In this document: positions 8,597 to 17,551 of the stretch, in pieces | Position numbering within the stretch: position 1 is the first letter of the stretch | How the letters are laid out: the number at the start of each line of letters is the position of its first letter | NCBI GenBank assembly: GCA_913776045.1 | Contig: CAJYOI010000009.1 | Location: 32,892 to 96,891, forward strand | Reading direction: 5' to 3' | DNA: 64,000 bases | Origin: an uncultured Sphingomonas sp. | GTDB lineage: Bacteria > Pseudomonadota > Alphaproteobacteria > Sphingomonadales > Sphingomonadaceae | Notes under the pieces: generated by a model | Told to the model about the DNA's origin: nothing | What the model saw: the letters and a program-made list of their open reading frames with translations, nothing else | Database searches by the model: none | Program-made: the position numbers and the translations under genes

Positions 8597-10624
8597 ATGC
8601 GTGCATGTATCTGGTCGCTAGCCGCGATCGTCGTCGTCATCGCGCCAGCTGCGTCGGCTCAGGTCGATCCCGTAAAGCGCGGGCCGACCCCGGCCTGGGT
8701 GCAGCCATCCCAGCCCCTCGCGGTGCCTGATAAGCCGAGCGGCGCCGTGTTCATGCGACGACAGGATATCGTCGTCCACGTGACCCCCGAAGGACAGCAG
8801 CAGTATTTGGGGTACAGGGTCAAGATTCTGCAGTCGAGTGCTTTGCAGATCGGCAATCTGGGGCTGGTGTGGAACCCGGCAGCCGGATCGCCGATGGTGC
8901 ACCAGATAACGGTGTATCGCGACGGCCAGGCGACCGACGTACTGAAAGGAGCGACCTTTCAGATCCTTCGCCGCGAAGGCAATCTCGAACAGGCGCAGCT
9001 CGACGGGCTGCTGACCGCCACCCTGCAAATCCCCGATCTGCGGGTCGGTGACGAACTCGAAGTCGGCATGACGCTGCCGGGCGCCGACCCGACGCTGGGC
9101 GATCGCGCGTCCGGCGTGCTGTTTCTGGGCCCCGCGCCCGCGGCGGGACGGTATCGCCTGGCCCTGACCTGGGATGCGAAGTCCCGGCTTACGGTGCGCC
9201 CGACCGCCGATATCGCGCCGCGGATTTCAGCCGTCGGCCGATCCGTCGAACTGCTGATCGACAATCCGGACGCGGCGCCACCGCCGAAGGACGCTCCGCC
9301 CCGCTATCAGTGGCTTCGCGCGATCGAATATACGGGCTTTGACAGCTGGGCGGATTTGTCACGCCATTTTGCGCCACTGTACGCAAAGGCATCGATGCTG
9401 TCGCCAAACTCCCCTATCAAGGCGGAAGCGGCGCGGATCGCCGCCAGTCACGCGACTCCGATGGCCCGTGCCGCCGCTGCCTTGAAACTGGTGCAGCAGG
9501 ATGTCCGCTATATCTACGTCGGCCTCAACGGAGGCAACCTGACTCCGGCGACCGCCGAACAGACATGGCAGCGCCGTTACGGCGACTGCAAGGGAAAGAC
9601 CGCGCTGCTCCTCGCGCTGCTTCGCGAGCTGGGCATCCCGGCCAAAGCGGTGCTGGTGAACGCCAGCGGGGCCGACGACGGACTAGACCGCCGTCTGCCC
9701 GGACCGCAGCTGTTCGATCACGTCCTCGTCCGGGCGCAGATCGACGGCGCGGAGTATTGGATGGATGGCACGTTGCCGCCTGTCGCGCCGCCTGCGGCCC
9801 GCCCCGTCCTTCCGCTTCGCTGGGTGCTGCCGATCACGGTCGAGGGCGCGGCCATCGAATCGCTGCCGTTCGCGACGGCGGCAGTGCCCGAAGAGGTGAA
9901 CCTCTACGAAATCGATGCGCGTGCCGGGTTCGACAAGCCGGCACGGATCACTACCACGTCGATCGTACGCGGCATGAAGGGACTGGAACAGCAGGTCCAA
10001 TTTTCCGCGGTCGACAAGCAGCAGATGCTTGCCGCGTTCCGCCAGCAGCTGACCGGCGACACGTGGCAAGCCATAGAGGAAGTCGACTGGCGCTACGATG
10101 ACAAAGCCGGCGCCAGCGTCCTGCGAATATCCGGGACCGGCATGGTGGACTGGGATGACGACGCGGGCGAAAAGTCGCTGGCGCTGCCCGGCGGCGGGTT
10201 CAACCCGCCTGAAAAGCGCATCCGGCTGGCTAGGCAAGACGGGGCCGAAGTGCCGTTCTATCAGGCGCCGGACTTCAGCTGCCACGTCACCACCGTTCGC
10301 CTACCCACTACGACTCAACCGATGCAGTGGTCGGCGAAGCCGAGTTTCGACATGCGATATTTCGGCCGCCACTATTATCGTGCCTTCGACTTGCGCGACG
10401 GCGCGATCCGCATGATCCGCGCCTCCCGCGTGGAGCAGCCGGAAATCGACGCGGCAACCGCCAGCCAGGATAATGAACGCCTGTCGAAATTCGACAATAG
10501 CATGGGCTGGATCACATATGATCCCGCAAATAAGGCCGGAAAAGTTGGTACCGGCGTGCCGGTCCCGGCAACCTATGATCGAGACTGGGTCGATGACGAC
10601 GTGCCATGTATGCCGAAGCCGTAG
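8597..10624 (+). CDS. Exported DUF3857 / transglutaminase-like protein
   Basis: A 675-residue protein with a signal peptide (MRACIWSLAAIVVVIAPAASA), a DUF3857 domain over roughly residues 30-230 and a transglutaminase-like core at about 280-400. The Cys-His-Asp triad is visible: C331 in RYGDCKGKT, H375 in LFDHVLV and D390 in WMDGT. Such proteins are periplasmic and their substrate is usually unknown; peptide cleavage or crosslinking in the envelope is inferred. The open frame extends 12 codons upstream, but ATG 8597 has a GGAGGGG site and gives a clean signal peptide. Confidence 0.85.
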   Translation: MRACIWSLAAIVVVIAPAASAQVDPVKRGPTPAWVQPSQPLAVPDKPSGAVFMRRQDIVVHVTPEGQQQYLGYRVKILQSSALQIGNLGLVWNPAAGSPMVHQITVYRDGQATDVLKGATFQILRREGNLEQAQLDGLLTATLQIPDLRVGDELEVGMTLPGADPTLGDRASGVLFLGPAPAAGRYRLALTWDAKSRLTVRPTADIAPRISAVGRSVELLIDNPDAAPPPKDAPPRYQWLRAIEYTGFDSWADLSRHFAPLYAKASMLSPNSPIKAEAARIAASHATPMARAAAALKLVQQDVRYIYVGLNGGNLTPATAEQTWQRRYGDCKGKTALLLALLRELGIPAKAVLVNASGADDGLDRRLPGPQLFDHVLVRAQIDGAEYWMDGTLPPVAPPAARPVLPLRWVLPITVEGAAIESLPFATAAVPEEVNLYEIDARAGFDKPARITTTSIVRGMKGLEQQVQFSAVDKQQMLAAFRQQLTGDTWQAIEEVDWRYDDKAGASVLRISGTGMVDWDDDAGEKSLALPGGGFNPPEKRIRLARQDGAEVPFYQAPDFSCHVTTVRLPTTTQPMQWSAKPSFDMRYFGRHYYRAFDLRDGAIRMIRASRVEQPEIDAATASQDNERLSKFDNSMGWITYDPANKAGKVGTGVPVPATYDRDWVDDDVPCMPKP

Positions 10625-10681
10625 AGCACAAGTGGGACGATCCCGTGTCGCCCGCCACAGACGACTGACCACGAAGCGGTG

Positions 10682-11440
10682 ATGACGCAACTTAGCGCTA
10701 TCACCCTGCCCTTCGTCGCCGGTTGCGTCGGCGGGGCGATGAATGCGCTGGCCGGGGGCGGGTCGTTCGCGACGCTGCCGTCCCTCATCGCGCTCGGGCT
10801 GCCGGCGAACATCGCCAATGCGACGTCGAACATCGCGTTGCTGCCGGGGGCAGGCGCGAGTGCGCTTGCCTACCGCAAGGAGTTGATTCCGTTGGGCGGC
10901 GTCGGCTGGCGGACGCTGGCGCTGATCACCTTCGTCGGCGGGCTGGCGGGCAGCGCGTTGCTGGTCGTCACCCCCAGCCGTGCGTTCGACCTGATCGTGC
11001 CCTGGCTGCTGCTGTTCGCCTTTCTGGTTATGGTGTTCGGCACGCGCGCCTCGGCCTGGCTGCACGCGCGTGTGACGATCGGGCCGCGGACACTGGTCGT
11101 CGCACAGGCGATGCTCGGCACCTACGGCGGCTATTTCGGGGGCGGCGTCGGGCTGATCACGACCGCGGTCTACGGCCTGCTCGCCAATGTCATTCCCCGC
11201 GCGCTCTTCGCGCAGCGCACGCTGATGCTGGCGGTCGCCAATTTCGCCGCGGCCTTCGTCTTCATGTGGTTCGGCATGGTCCGCTGGCAGGCCGCGCTGC
11301 CGATGCTGCTGGGCGGTATCCTCGGCGGCTGGCTGGGCGCGGTGGTGGGCAAGCGATTGTCACCGCTCGCGGTGCGCGTCTGGACGCTCGCCGTGACCGG
11401 GGCGACGACCGCGGTTTTCTTCTGGCGAGCGTACGGCTGA
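10682..11440 (+). CDS. TauE/SafE-family sulfite exporter-like permease
   Basis: A polytopic inner-membrane protein of 252 residues with about eight hydrophobic segments and the family's repeated start GCVGGAMNALAGGGSF plus a second copy-like stretch, LGTYGGYFGGGVG, around residue 145. TauE/SafE members export sulfite, sulfoacetate or other organic anions. GTG 10679 directly precedes the chosen ATG. A sulfite-oxidase-type molybdoenzyme lies 1.7 kb downstream on the same strand, which makes a sulfur-anion substrate attractive, but the 190-bp gap with a hairpin argues against one operon. Confidence 0.85.
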   Translation: MTQLSAITLPFVAGCVGGAMNALAGGGSFATLPSLIALGLPANIANATSNIALLPGAGASALAYRKELIPLGGVGWRTLALITFVGGLAGSALLVVTPSRAFDLIVPWLLLFAFLVMVFGTRASAWLHARVTIGPRTLVVAQAMLGTYGGYFGGGVGLITTAVYGLLANVIPRALFAQRTLMLAVANFAAAFVFMWFGMVRWQAALPMLLGGILGGWLGAVVGKRLSPLAVRVWTLAVTGATTAVFFWRAYG

Positions 11441-11449
11441 CCAGCGAAA

Positions 11450-11470
11450 TCCTCCCCTGCAAGGGGAGGA
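11450..11470. terminator. Hairpin after the TauE permease gene
   Basis: TCCTCCCC-TGCAA-GGGGAGGA forms a perfect 8-bp stem 10 bp past the permease stop, followed by a T-rich stretch (TTTCATTTTCC) on the plus strand. A factor-independent terminator is likely. Confidence 0.6.
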
Positions 11471-11632
11471 TGAGATTTCATTTTCCTACATCGCTCCAAT
11501 CTGCTTCACCCGTTCGAGAGCCGGCACCGCGCGAAGCGGCAAAGGTGACAAAAGTGACGAAGGCTGACGAATGAACGGCGTTACCGTAACTTTTGAAGGA
11601 GCGCTTGGGAGGGACGGGGCGTTTTGCAGCCG

Positions 11633-12373
11633 ATGACCAGCGCACCCGACCCTGCCGTGCCGGCGACCGGCCGGATGATCCGTCGCCATGCGCTGTCGAC
11701 GCGGCTGTGGCATTGGATCACCGCGGTCAGCGTCATCATCCTGCTGGGCAGCGGGCTGATGATCCTGAATGCGCATCCGCACCTCTACTGGGGCCGCTAT
11801 GGCGCGAATTTCGATCCTGCGTGGTTCCATGTCGGCTGGGTCTTCGAAGGCGGCCGGGTGCCGGGCTGGCTGACGATCCCCGAAAGCTACAATCTGGCGC
11901 TCGCCCGGCAATGGCATCTGCTCTTTGCGCTGGTGCTCGCGGTCGCCTTGCTCGCGTTCATGGTCGTGAGCCTTGTCAACCGGCATTTCCAACGCGACCT
12001 GCGCGTGCGGGCGAAGGAACTGGCGCCCCGGGTATTGGCCCACGACGTGCGCGAACACCTGGCCTTGCGCTTTCACGATCCGGCCGAACCGCGCGCGTAC
12101 AATATCTTTCAGAAGCTGAGCTACGTGGCGATCATCTTCATCGCTCTGCCCGGACTGATCTTCACCGGACTTGCCATGTCGCCGGGCATGAACGCGGCGT
12201 GGCCGTGGCTGCTCGACGTGCTCGGTGGGCGGCAATCGGCGCGGTCGATCCATTTCATCCTTATGCTCGTCATCGCCCTGTTCATCATCGTTCACCTGGC
12301 GCTCGTGCTGCTGGCGGGCGTGTGGAACGAGGTGCGCTCGATGGTCACCGGCAAGTGGCGGGTGCCCGAATGA
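11633..12373 (+). CDS. Four-helix cytochrome b (b561 type), redox partner of the molybdoenzyme
   Basis: A 246-residue membrane protein with about four transmembrane helices. Histidines suited to bind two hemes lie in helix 1 (LWHWITAVS), helix 2 (RQWHLLFALV) and helix 4 (IHFILMLVIALFIIVH). This is the pattern of Ni/Fe-hydrogenase or thiosulfate-reductase type cytochrome b subunits, which pass electrons between the quinone pool and a periplasmic partner. The stop overlaps the ATG of the next gene (ATGA), so the molybdoenzyme should be that partner. A TTG nine bases upstream is a possible alternative start. Confidence 0.85.
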   Translation: MTSAPDPAVPATGRMIRRHALSTRLWHWITAVSVIILLGSGLMILNAHPHLYWGRYGANFDPAWFHVGWVFEGGRVPGWLTIPESYNLALARQWHLLFALVLAVALLAFMVVSLVNRHFQRDLRVRAKELAPRVLAHDVREHLALRFHDPAEPRAYNIFQKLSYVAIIFIALPGLIFTGLAMSPGMNAAWPWLLDVLGGRQSARSIHFILMLVIALFIIVHLALVLLAGVWNEVRSMVTGKWRVPE

Positions 12374-13116
12374 TCCTGACCCGCAGACAGGCGCTGGTGA
12401 CGGCAGCGGGCGGGCTGCTCGCCGGTTGCGACCGTGTGGCGTCGGGCGATGTCGGCCAGCGGCTGCTCGGCTCGGGCGAGAACGGTCACCGCATCCTCCA
12501 GCGCGCGCTGACCGACCGGACCGCGCTGGCGCCCGAATTCCGCGCCGACCAGCGATCGCCCTTCTTCCGCCCCAACGGCACCCGCAACCCGAACACGCCC
12601 GATTACAACGCGTCGGCCGCCAACCGCTTCGCCGATTGGCGGGTGCGCATCGACGGGCTGGTCCGGCGTCCGCTCGACCTGTCGATCGCCGACCTGCGCG
12701 CAATGCCGGCCAGGGCGCAGATCACGCGCCACGATTGCGTCGAGGGGTGGAGCGCGATCGGCAAATGGACCGGTCCGCGGCTGAAGCCGATCCTCGAATT
12801 CGCCGGCCTGCGCGACGATGCCCGCTACCTCGTCTTCCACTGCGCCGATCGGCTGGGCGGGCGGCCCTATTACGAATCGATCGACCTGATCGACGCCTTC
12901 CACCCGCAGACGATCCTGGCGTGGATGCTCAACGACCGGCTGCTGGGGGTGCCGAACGGCGCGCCGGTTCGGCTCCGGGTCGAGCGGCAGCTGGGGTACA
13001 AGCATGCGAAGTACATTCAGCGGATCGAGGCGGTCGCGTCGCTCGATGGGATGTTCGGCGGCAAGGGCGGGTACTGGGAAGATGTCGCGGGATATGAATG
13101 GTATGCGGGGATTTAG
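12370..13116 (+). CDS. Tat-exported molybdopterin oxidoreductase of the sulfite oxidase family
   Basis: A 248-residue protein of the sulfite oxidase / MsrP (YedY) superfamily. The start TRRQALVTAAGGLLAGC combines a twin-arginine motif with a lipobox (C20), so it is probably a Tat-exported lipoprotein. C123 in TRHDCVEGWSAIGKW is the expected molybdenum ligand. It overlaps the cytochrome b gene by 4 bp. MsrP works with the heme protein MsrQ, which is a different family, so the substrate here (sulfite, a sulfoxide or something else) is open. The ATG at 12370 is internal to a longer frame but is fixed by the overlap and the signal sequence. Confidence 0.85.
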   Translation: MILTRRQALVTAAGGLLAGCDRVASGDVGQRLLGSGENGHRILQRALTDRTALAPEFRADQRSPFFRPNGTRNPNTPDYNASAANRFADWRVRIDGLVRRPLDLSIADLRAMPARAQITRHDCVEGWSAIGKWTGPRLKPILEFAGLRDDARYLVFHCADRLGGRPYYESIDLIDAFHPQTILAWMLNDRLLGVPNGAPVRLRVERQLGYKHAKYIQRIEAVASLDGMFGGKGGYWEDVAGYEWYAGI

Positions 13117-13129
13117 CCCCTTCAAGGCC

Positions 13130-13211
13130 GTCACCCCGGACTTGATCCGGGGTCCAGGGCCACACAGGACCACGCCCATAACCCTGGATGCCGGATCAGG
13201 TCCGGCATGAC
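13130..13211. repeat. Paired inverted repeat, ccggacttgatccgg family
   Basis: GTCACCCCGGACTTGATCCGGGGTCCAG-like arm at 13130 faces its inverse, ending CCGGCATGAC at 13211. Both arms share GTCA..CCGGAC.TGATCCGG and each is itself palindromic. It fills the gap between the molybdoenzyme gene and the lyase gene. Only one copy of this family is in the window. Confidence 0.7.
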
Positions 13212-13231
13212 GATGTGAAAGACCGTATCTT

Positions 13232-14077
13232 ATGCGCCTCCGCTCGCTGCTCTTCGTCCCCGGCGACCGGCCCGACCGGATGGAAAAGGCGCTGGCAAGC
13301 GGTGCCGATGCGCTGATCCTAGACCTGGAGGACGCGGTCGTTCCCGCGGCCAAGGACGACGCTCGCCGCGCGGTCGCCGACTTCCTCGGCCGCTCGAACC
13401 GTGACGTCGCGCTGTTCGTCCGCATCAACCCGCTCGACGGCGGCCTGGCCGATGCCGATATCGACGCGGTTGCCCCCGCCCGCCCCGATGGCTGGGTGCT
13501 GCCAAAGGCAGAAGGGAGTGCGTCCGTGCTCGACCTCGACGCCCGCCTCGCCGACCGCGGCGACCGCACCGCCCCGATCCTGCCGATCGCCACCGAGACG
13601 CCGCGCGCGATCTTCCAGATCGGCACCTACGCCGACGCCCCCGCGCGGCTCGCCGGGCTGACATGGGGCGCCGAGGATCTGCCCGCTGCCATCGGTGCAG
13701 AGACCAGCCGTGAAGAGGACGGCAGCTACACCGCCCCCTACCATATGGCCCGCGCGCTCACCCTGTTCGGCGCCGCCGCCGCCGGGGTCGCGCCCATCGA
13801 GACGGTCTACCCCGCCTTCCGCGACACGGCCGGGCTGGAGGCCTACGCCCGCCGCGGGGCGCGCGACGGCTTCACCGGCATGATGGCGGTCCATCCCGCG
13901 CAAGTGCCGATCATCAACGCCGCGTTTACCCCCTCACCCGAGGCAATCGCCCGGGCGCAGGCGATCGTCGATGCCTTCGCCGCCGATCCGGGCGCCGGGG
14001 CGCTCAGCGTCGATGGCCGCATGGTCGACGCTCCGCACTTGCGCCAGGCCAAGGCATTGCTCGCTCGCGCAGGCTGA
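13232..14077 (+). CDS. HpcH/HpaI-family CoA-ester lyase (CitE-like)
   Basis: A 281-residue TIM-barrel lyase of the citrate-lyase beta/malyl-CoA lyase family. It starts MRLRSLLFVPGDRPDRMEKA, has the conserved ILDLEDAV (D31, E33, D34) and the metal-site region LTWGAEDLPAAIGAE near residue 145. Such enzymes cleave or make CoA thioesters such as citramalyl-CoA or malyl-CoA. No citD/citF genes are near, so it is a stand-alone CitE-like enzyme and not citrate lyase. The 42-bp gap to the next gene allows cotranscription. Confidence 0.85.
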   Translation: MRLRSLLFVPGDRPDRMEKALASGADALILDLEDAVVPAAKDDARRAVADFLGRSNRDVALFVRINPLDGGLADADIDAVAPARPDGWVLPKAEGSASVLDLDARLADRGDRTAPILPIATETPRAIFQIGTYADAPARLAGLTWGAEDLPAAIGAETSREEDGSYTAPYHMARALTLFGAAAAGVAPIETVYPAFRDTAGLEAYARRGARDGFTGMMAVHPAQVPIINAAFTPSPEAIARAQAIVDAFAADPGAGALSVDGRMVDAPHLRQAKALLARAG

Positions 14078-14119
14078 TCGGGGCTTCCCGGCCCGCGGTC
14101 GATACGGTAGCGCACCATC

Positions 14120-15343
14120 ATGGCGCTGATCGACACCTTCTTCGCCCGAGCCTTCCGCCGCGGCGAGCTCACTGTCATCCACCCCGACGGCACCAGCCGC
14201 ACCTTCGGTACCCCTGACCCTGAATTCCCGCCTGTCACCATCCGTCTAGGCAAGGGCGCCGCGCTGCAGATTCTGCGCGATCCCGCCGTTGGCGCCGCCG
14301 AAGCCTTCATGGACGGGCGATTGACGATCGAACAGGGCGACATCCGCGGCCTGCTGTCGATGGCGACCGCCAGCAACCTGTGGGAGCGAGGCAGCCCGGC
14401 GCTGGCCGGCACGGCGTTCGGCCGCGGCTTGGCCGCGCTGCGCTTTCGGCTCGACCGGGCGAACATGGCGCGGCGGGCGAAGCGCAACGTGGCGCATCAC
14501 TACGACCTGTCCGACCGGCTGTACGACCTGTTCCTCGACGCCGACCGCCAATATTCCTGCGCCTATTTCACCGACCCCGCCAACAGCCTGGAACAGGCAC
14601 AGGCCGACAAGAAGGCACATATCGTCGCCAAGTTGGGCGTCAGGCCTGGGATGCGCGTGCTCGACATCGGCTGCGGCTGGGGCGGGATGGCGCTCTACAT
14701 CCATGCCAAGACCGGGGCCGACGTGACCGGCATCACCTTGAGCGAGGAACAGCTGAAGGTCGCCCGCCGCCGCGCCCAGGAAGCGGGAGTCGCGGACCAT
14801 GTCCGCTTCGAGCTGATCGACTATCGCGCCATGGCCGGCCGGTTCGACCGCATCGTTTCGGTCGGCATGTTCGAACACGTCGGGACCAAGCACTACCGAA
14901 GTTTCTTCGCCAAATGCCGCGAGTTGCTGACCGACGATGGTGTCATGCTGATGCACACCATCGGCCGCGCCGGGGGACCAGGCGTCACGGACACCTTCAC
15001 GTCAAAGTATATCTTTCCCGGCGGCTATATCCCGGCGCTGAGCGAAGTCGCCCGCGGCTACGAGGGGCTGCGGATGTACTGCACCGACGTAGAGGTGCTA
15101 CGGCTCCACTATGCCCTGACGCTCGATGCCTGGTACGACCGGACGGTCGCGGCGAAAGATGCCATCGTCGCGCTGTACGACGAACGCTTCTACCGGATGT
15201 GGACCTATTACCTCGCCGGTTCGATGGTCAGCTTCCGCTACGGAGGCCTCGTCAACTACCAGTTCCAGTTCGCCCGCGACCGCCACGCCCTGCCAATCAC
15301 GCGGGATTACGTGGCGGAGGCGGAAGCCGCGTTGCGAAGCTGA
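14120..15343 (+). CDS. Cyclopropane-fatty-acyl-phospholipid synthase family
   Basis: A 407-residue SAM-dependent enzyme that adds a methylene bridge to unsaturated acyl chains in membrane lipids. Visible landmarks are KRNVAHHYDLSDRLYDLFLD, the SAM loop VLDIGCGWGGMAL (about residues 180-192), and the downstream motif VGMFEHVG. It acts at the inner leaflet without membrane spans. The length matches CFA synthases, although related tuberculostearic methyltransferases share these motifs. It is the last plus-strand gene before a convergent junction with the S46 peptidase. Confidence 0.9.
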   Translation: MALIDTFFARAFRRGELTVIHPDGTSRTFGTPDPEFPPVTIRLGKGAALQILRDPAVGAAEAFMDGRLTIEQGDIRGLLSMATASNLWERGSPALAGTAFGRGLAALRFRLDRANMARRAKRNVAHHYDLSDRLYDLFLDADRQYSCAYFTDPANSLEQAQADKKAHIVAKLGVRPGMRVLDIGCGWGGMALYIHAKTGADVTGITLSEEQLKVARRRAQEAGVADHVRFELIDYRAMAGRFDRIVSVGMFEHVGTKHYRSFFAKCRELLTDDGVMLMHTIGRAGGPGVTDTFTSKYIFPGGYIPALSEVARGYEGLRMYCTDVEVLRLHYALTLDAWYDRTVAAKDAIVALYDERFYRMWTYYLAGSMVSFRYGGLVNYQFQFARDRHALPITRDYVAEAEAALRS

Positions 15344-15383
15344 CCCGATCGCCCCGATGATCCGGGGCGAGCAAGTGAGCGGA

Positions 15384-17438
15384 TCATCGCGTCGCCAGTT
15401 CGCGCACCAGCCCTGGCGCCGGATAGACCTTCTCCAGCGCCTCCTGCACCGCCGCCGCCGACACGACGACCGTCCGGTTGAGCAGCGGGTCGTAACCGAA
15501 ATTGCCGCCGAGCGAATGGATGTTGCCGTCGAACGCGGCGCCGATCACCGATCCATCCTTCGCGATCACCGGCGAACCCGAATTGCCGCCGATGATGTCG
15601 TTGGTCGTCACGAAGTCGTACGCCGTCGCCATTGTCACCCGGTCACGGGCGCGAACGAAAGCTTCGGCCAGCTTGAACGGCTCCTGGCCCGTGGCGCGCT
15701 CGTACATGCCGCCATAGTCGGTCATGAACGGGGTCGGCCGCCCGCGCTCGGTCCAGCCCTGAACCTTCCCGTAGGAAATGCGCAGTGAGAAGGTCGCATC
15801 CGGGTAGTTCGCCGCGCCGTACGCCGCGAAGCGCGCCTTGGCGAGCTTCGCCTGCGCCGCGGTCACGGGGCCTGCGACCTCCGCATCATAGCGCGCCTGC
15901 AGCGCGCGGCCGGCAGCGTCGTTTGCCAGCGCGAACCGGATCAGCGGATCGTCCGTCGCCCGGATCGCCGCCATGCCACCCTTGAACAGCCGCTCGCGAA
16001 CCGCCGGATCGGCGAGCCTCGTGCCCTTCACGAGTCGCGCCGCCAGGTTTTCCGGCGATTCGCGCCCGAGCAGCGCCTTCACCTGCGGATCGTCGACACC
16101 GACGAATTCGCGGGTCTTGCTCAGCCAGAATTCCAGGCTCATCTGTTCGAGCCACGGATAGACGGGCGCGCCATCGGTGATCTGCTTTTCGAGCAGCGGC
16201 AACGCGCTGTCGGTGAAGCCCGGCAGGCGATCCGAATTCGGCTTCTCACGCTCGGCTGCCGCGCGCACCAGCGCTCGGGCATAACCGTAGAGCGTTGAGC
16301 CGAAGCCCGCGCCGCTCTCCAGGAAATAATAGGGGTAATAGAGGTCGCGCAGCTTCACATCGGCCGCCGCGATTTCGGCCCACGGATCGCCGACCGACTT
16401 GCCGGCCTTGGCGCGCAGGTCGCGCTCGTTCGTCGCGAGCTTGGCGGTAAAGGCGTCGTCGTTCAGCGCCTTCTGCTGGCCCCAATAGACCTTATAGCTG
16501 TTCTCGATGCCGTTCAGCGTCTCCAGACCTTCGCGCGCCTGGGTGGCGCTTTCCTCGCGCATGGAGATCAGGCGGCCGCGGTATTCGGACAGCAACGCGA
16601 CGCGCATCGGCAGTGCCACTTCGCGCTGGAACGCGCGCTGGTCCTCGGTCAGCAGGCGCTGGGTGCGGCCGGGATTGCCGACGACGAAGGTGGCCTCGCC
16701 CGCCTGCGGCGCCCGCGGATTCCATGTCAGATGCTGCGGGGTCGCGACGGGACGGCCGTTTTCATAGGCGCGCAGGAACGAGGCATCGAGCGCATAGCGC
16801 GGGAAGTTGAAATTGTCGGGATCCCCGCCGAACGCCGCGGCAGCCGCTTCGGGTGCCCAGACCAGACGGACGTCCGAATATTTGCGATACTTGTACAGCT
16901 TGTACTGGCCGCCGCCGAAGAAGGTCACGACTTGGCAACGGATCGTCGCGTCGCCGCGCGTGCAATTCTCGCTTTCGATCGCCGCGATCGCCGCGTCGCG
17001 TGCCTTGGTCAGGGCAGCCCCGGTGGATGTCCCGATAGCGGCGGTGACGCGGGGGCTGACGTCGGTGATCGACATCACGACCTCCGCCTGCTGGCCCGGG
17101 CATTTCTGCTCCTTCGACCGATCCGCGGCGACGAAGCCGTCGGCGAGGTAATCGGTTTTGTCGCTCGACAGATCCTGCGCGCAGGTGGCGATGCAGTGGT
17201 GGTTGGTGAGGATCAGTCCTTCGGCCGACACGAACGAGGCCGAACACCCGCCGGTCAACCGAACCGCCGCCGCCTGCACGCGATCCAGCCACGCCTTGTC
17301 CGGTGTCCAGCCCAGCGATTTCTGCACGCGAGCGGTCGGGAAGGCGTCGAACGTCCACATACCTTCATCGGCGCGGGCCGCGCCCGTCAGCGCAAATGAC
17401 AAGGCGGCGGCGGAAGCGAGATAGCGGGCAGCGGTCAT
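15384..17438 (-). CDS. S46-family dipeptidyl-peptidase (DPP7/DPP11 type)
   Basis: A 684-residue exported serine peptidase that takes dipeptides from the N-terminus of oligopeptides in the periplasm. It has a signal peptide (residues 1-24, ending TGAARA), the His motif TNHHC (H80/H81) and the serine motif GGNSGSPV (S620). After it comes FDGN; in characterised enzymes the residue after FD separates hydrophobic-P1 (Gly) from acidic-P1 (Arg) types, so this looks DPP7-like. ATG 17438 was chosen because it starts the signal peptide; the frame extends 21 codons upstream. It probably feeds peptide use together with transporters such as the OPT protein. Confidence 0.92.
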   Translation of the reverse strand: MTAARYLASAAALSFALTGAARADEGMWTFDAFPTARVQKSLGWTPDKAWLDRVQAAAVRLTGGCSASFVSAEGLILTNHHCIATCAQDLSSDKTDYLADGFVAADRSKEQKCPGQQAEVVMSITDVSPRVTAAIGTSTGAALTKARDAAIAAIESENCTRGDATIRCQVVTFFGGGQYKLYKYRKYSDVRLVWAPEAAAAAFGGDPDNFNFPRYALDASFLRAYENGRPVATPQHLTWNPRAPQAGEATFVVGNPGRTQRLLTEDQRAFQREVALPMRVALLSEYRGRLISMREESATQAREGLETLNGIENSYKVYWGQQKALNDDAFTAKLATNERDLRAKAGKSVGDPWAEIAAADVKLRDLYYPYYFLESGAGFGSTLYGYARALVRAAAEREKPNSDRLPGFTDSALPLLEKQITDGAPVYPWLEQMSLEFWLSKTREFVGVDDPQVKALLGRESPENLAARLVKGTRLADPAVRERLFKGGMAAIRATDDPLIRFALANDAAGRALQARYDAEVAGPVTAAQAKLAKARFAAYGAANYPDATFSLRISYGKVQGWTERGRPTPFMTDYGGMYERATGQEPFKLAEAFVRARDRVTMATAYDFVTTNDIIGGNSGSPVIAKDGSVIGAAFDGNIHSLGGNFGYDPLLNRTVVVSAAAVQEALEKVYPAPGLVRELATR

Positions 17439-17551
17439 CGCAGGTGAACTCTCCAGTCGGTTATTGATGCGCGTTGTGACGTGACAATGTCTCAAGGGCA
17501 AGGGGCTCGCCGGGGTGACGAGCCGCCGCCGCCCGGCTAACGCCTCGCGGC

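Noticed and set aside
13232-14077. Citrate lyase beta subunit (citE) of a citrate lyase complex
   Set aside because: No citD, citF, citC or citG gene is near, so a stand-alone CoA-ester lyase is the safer call.
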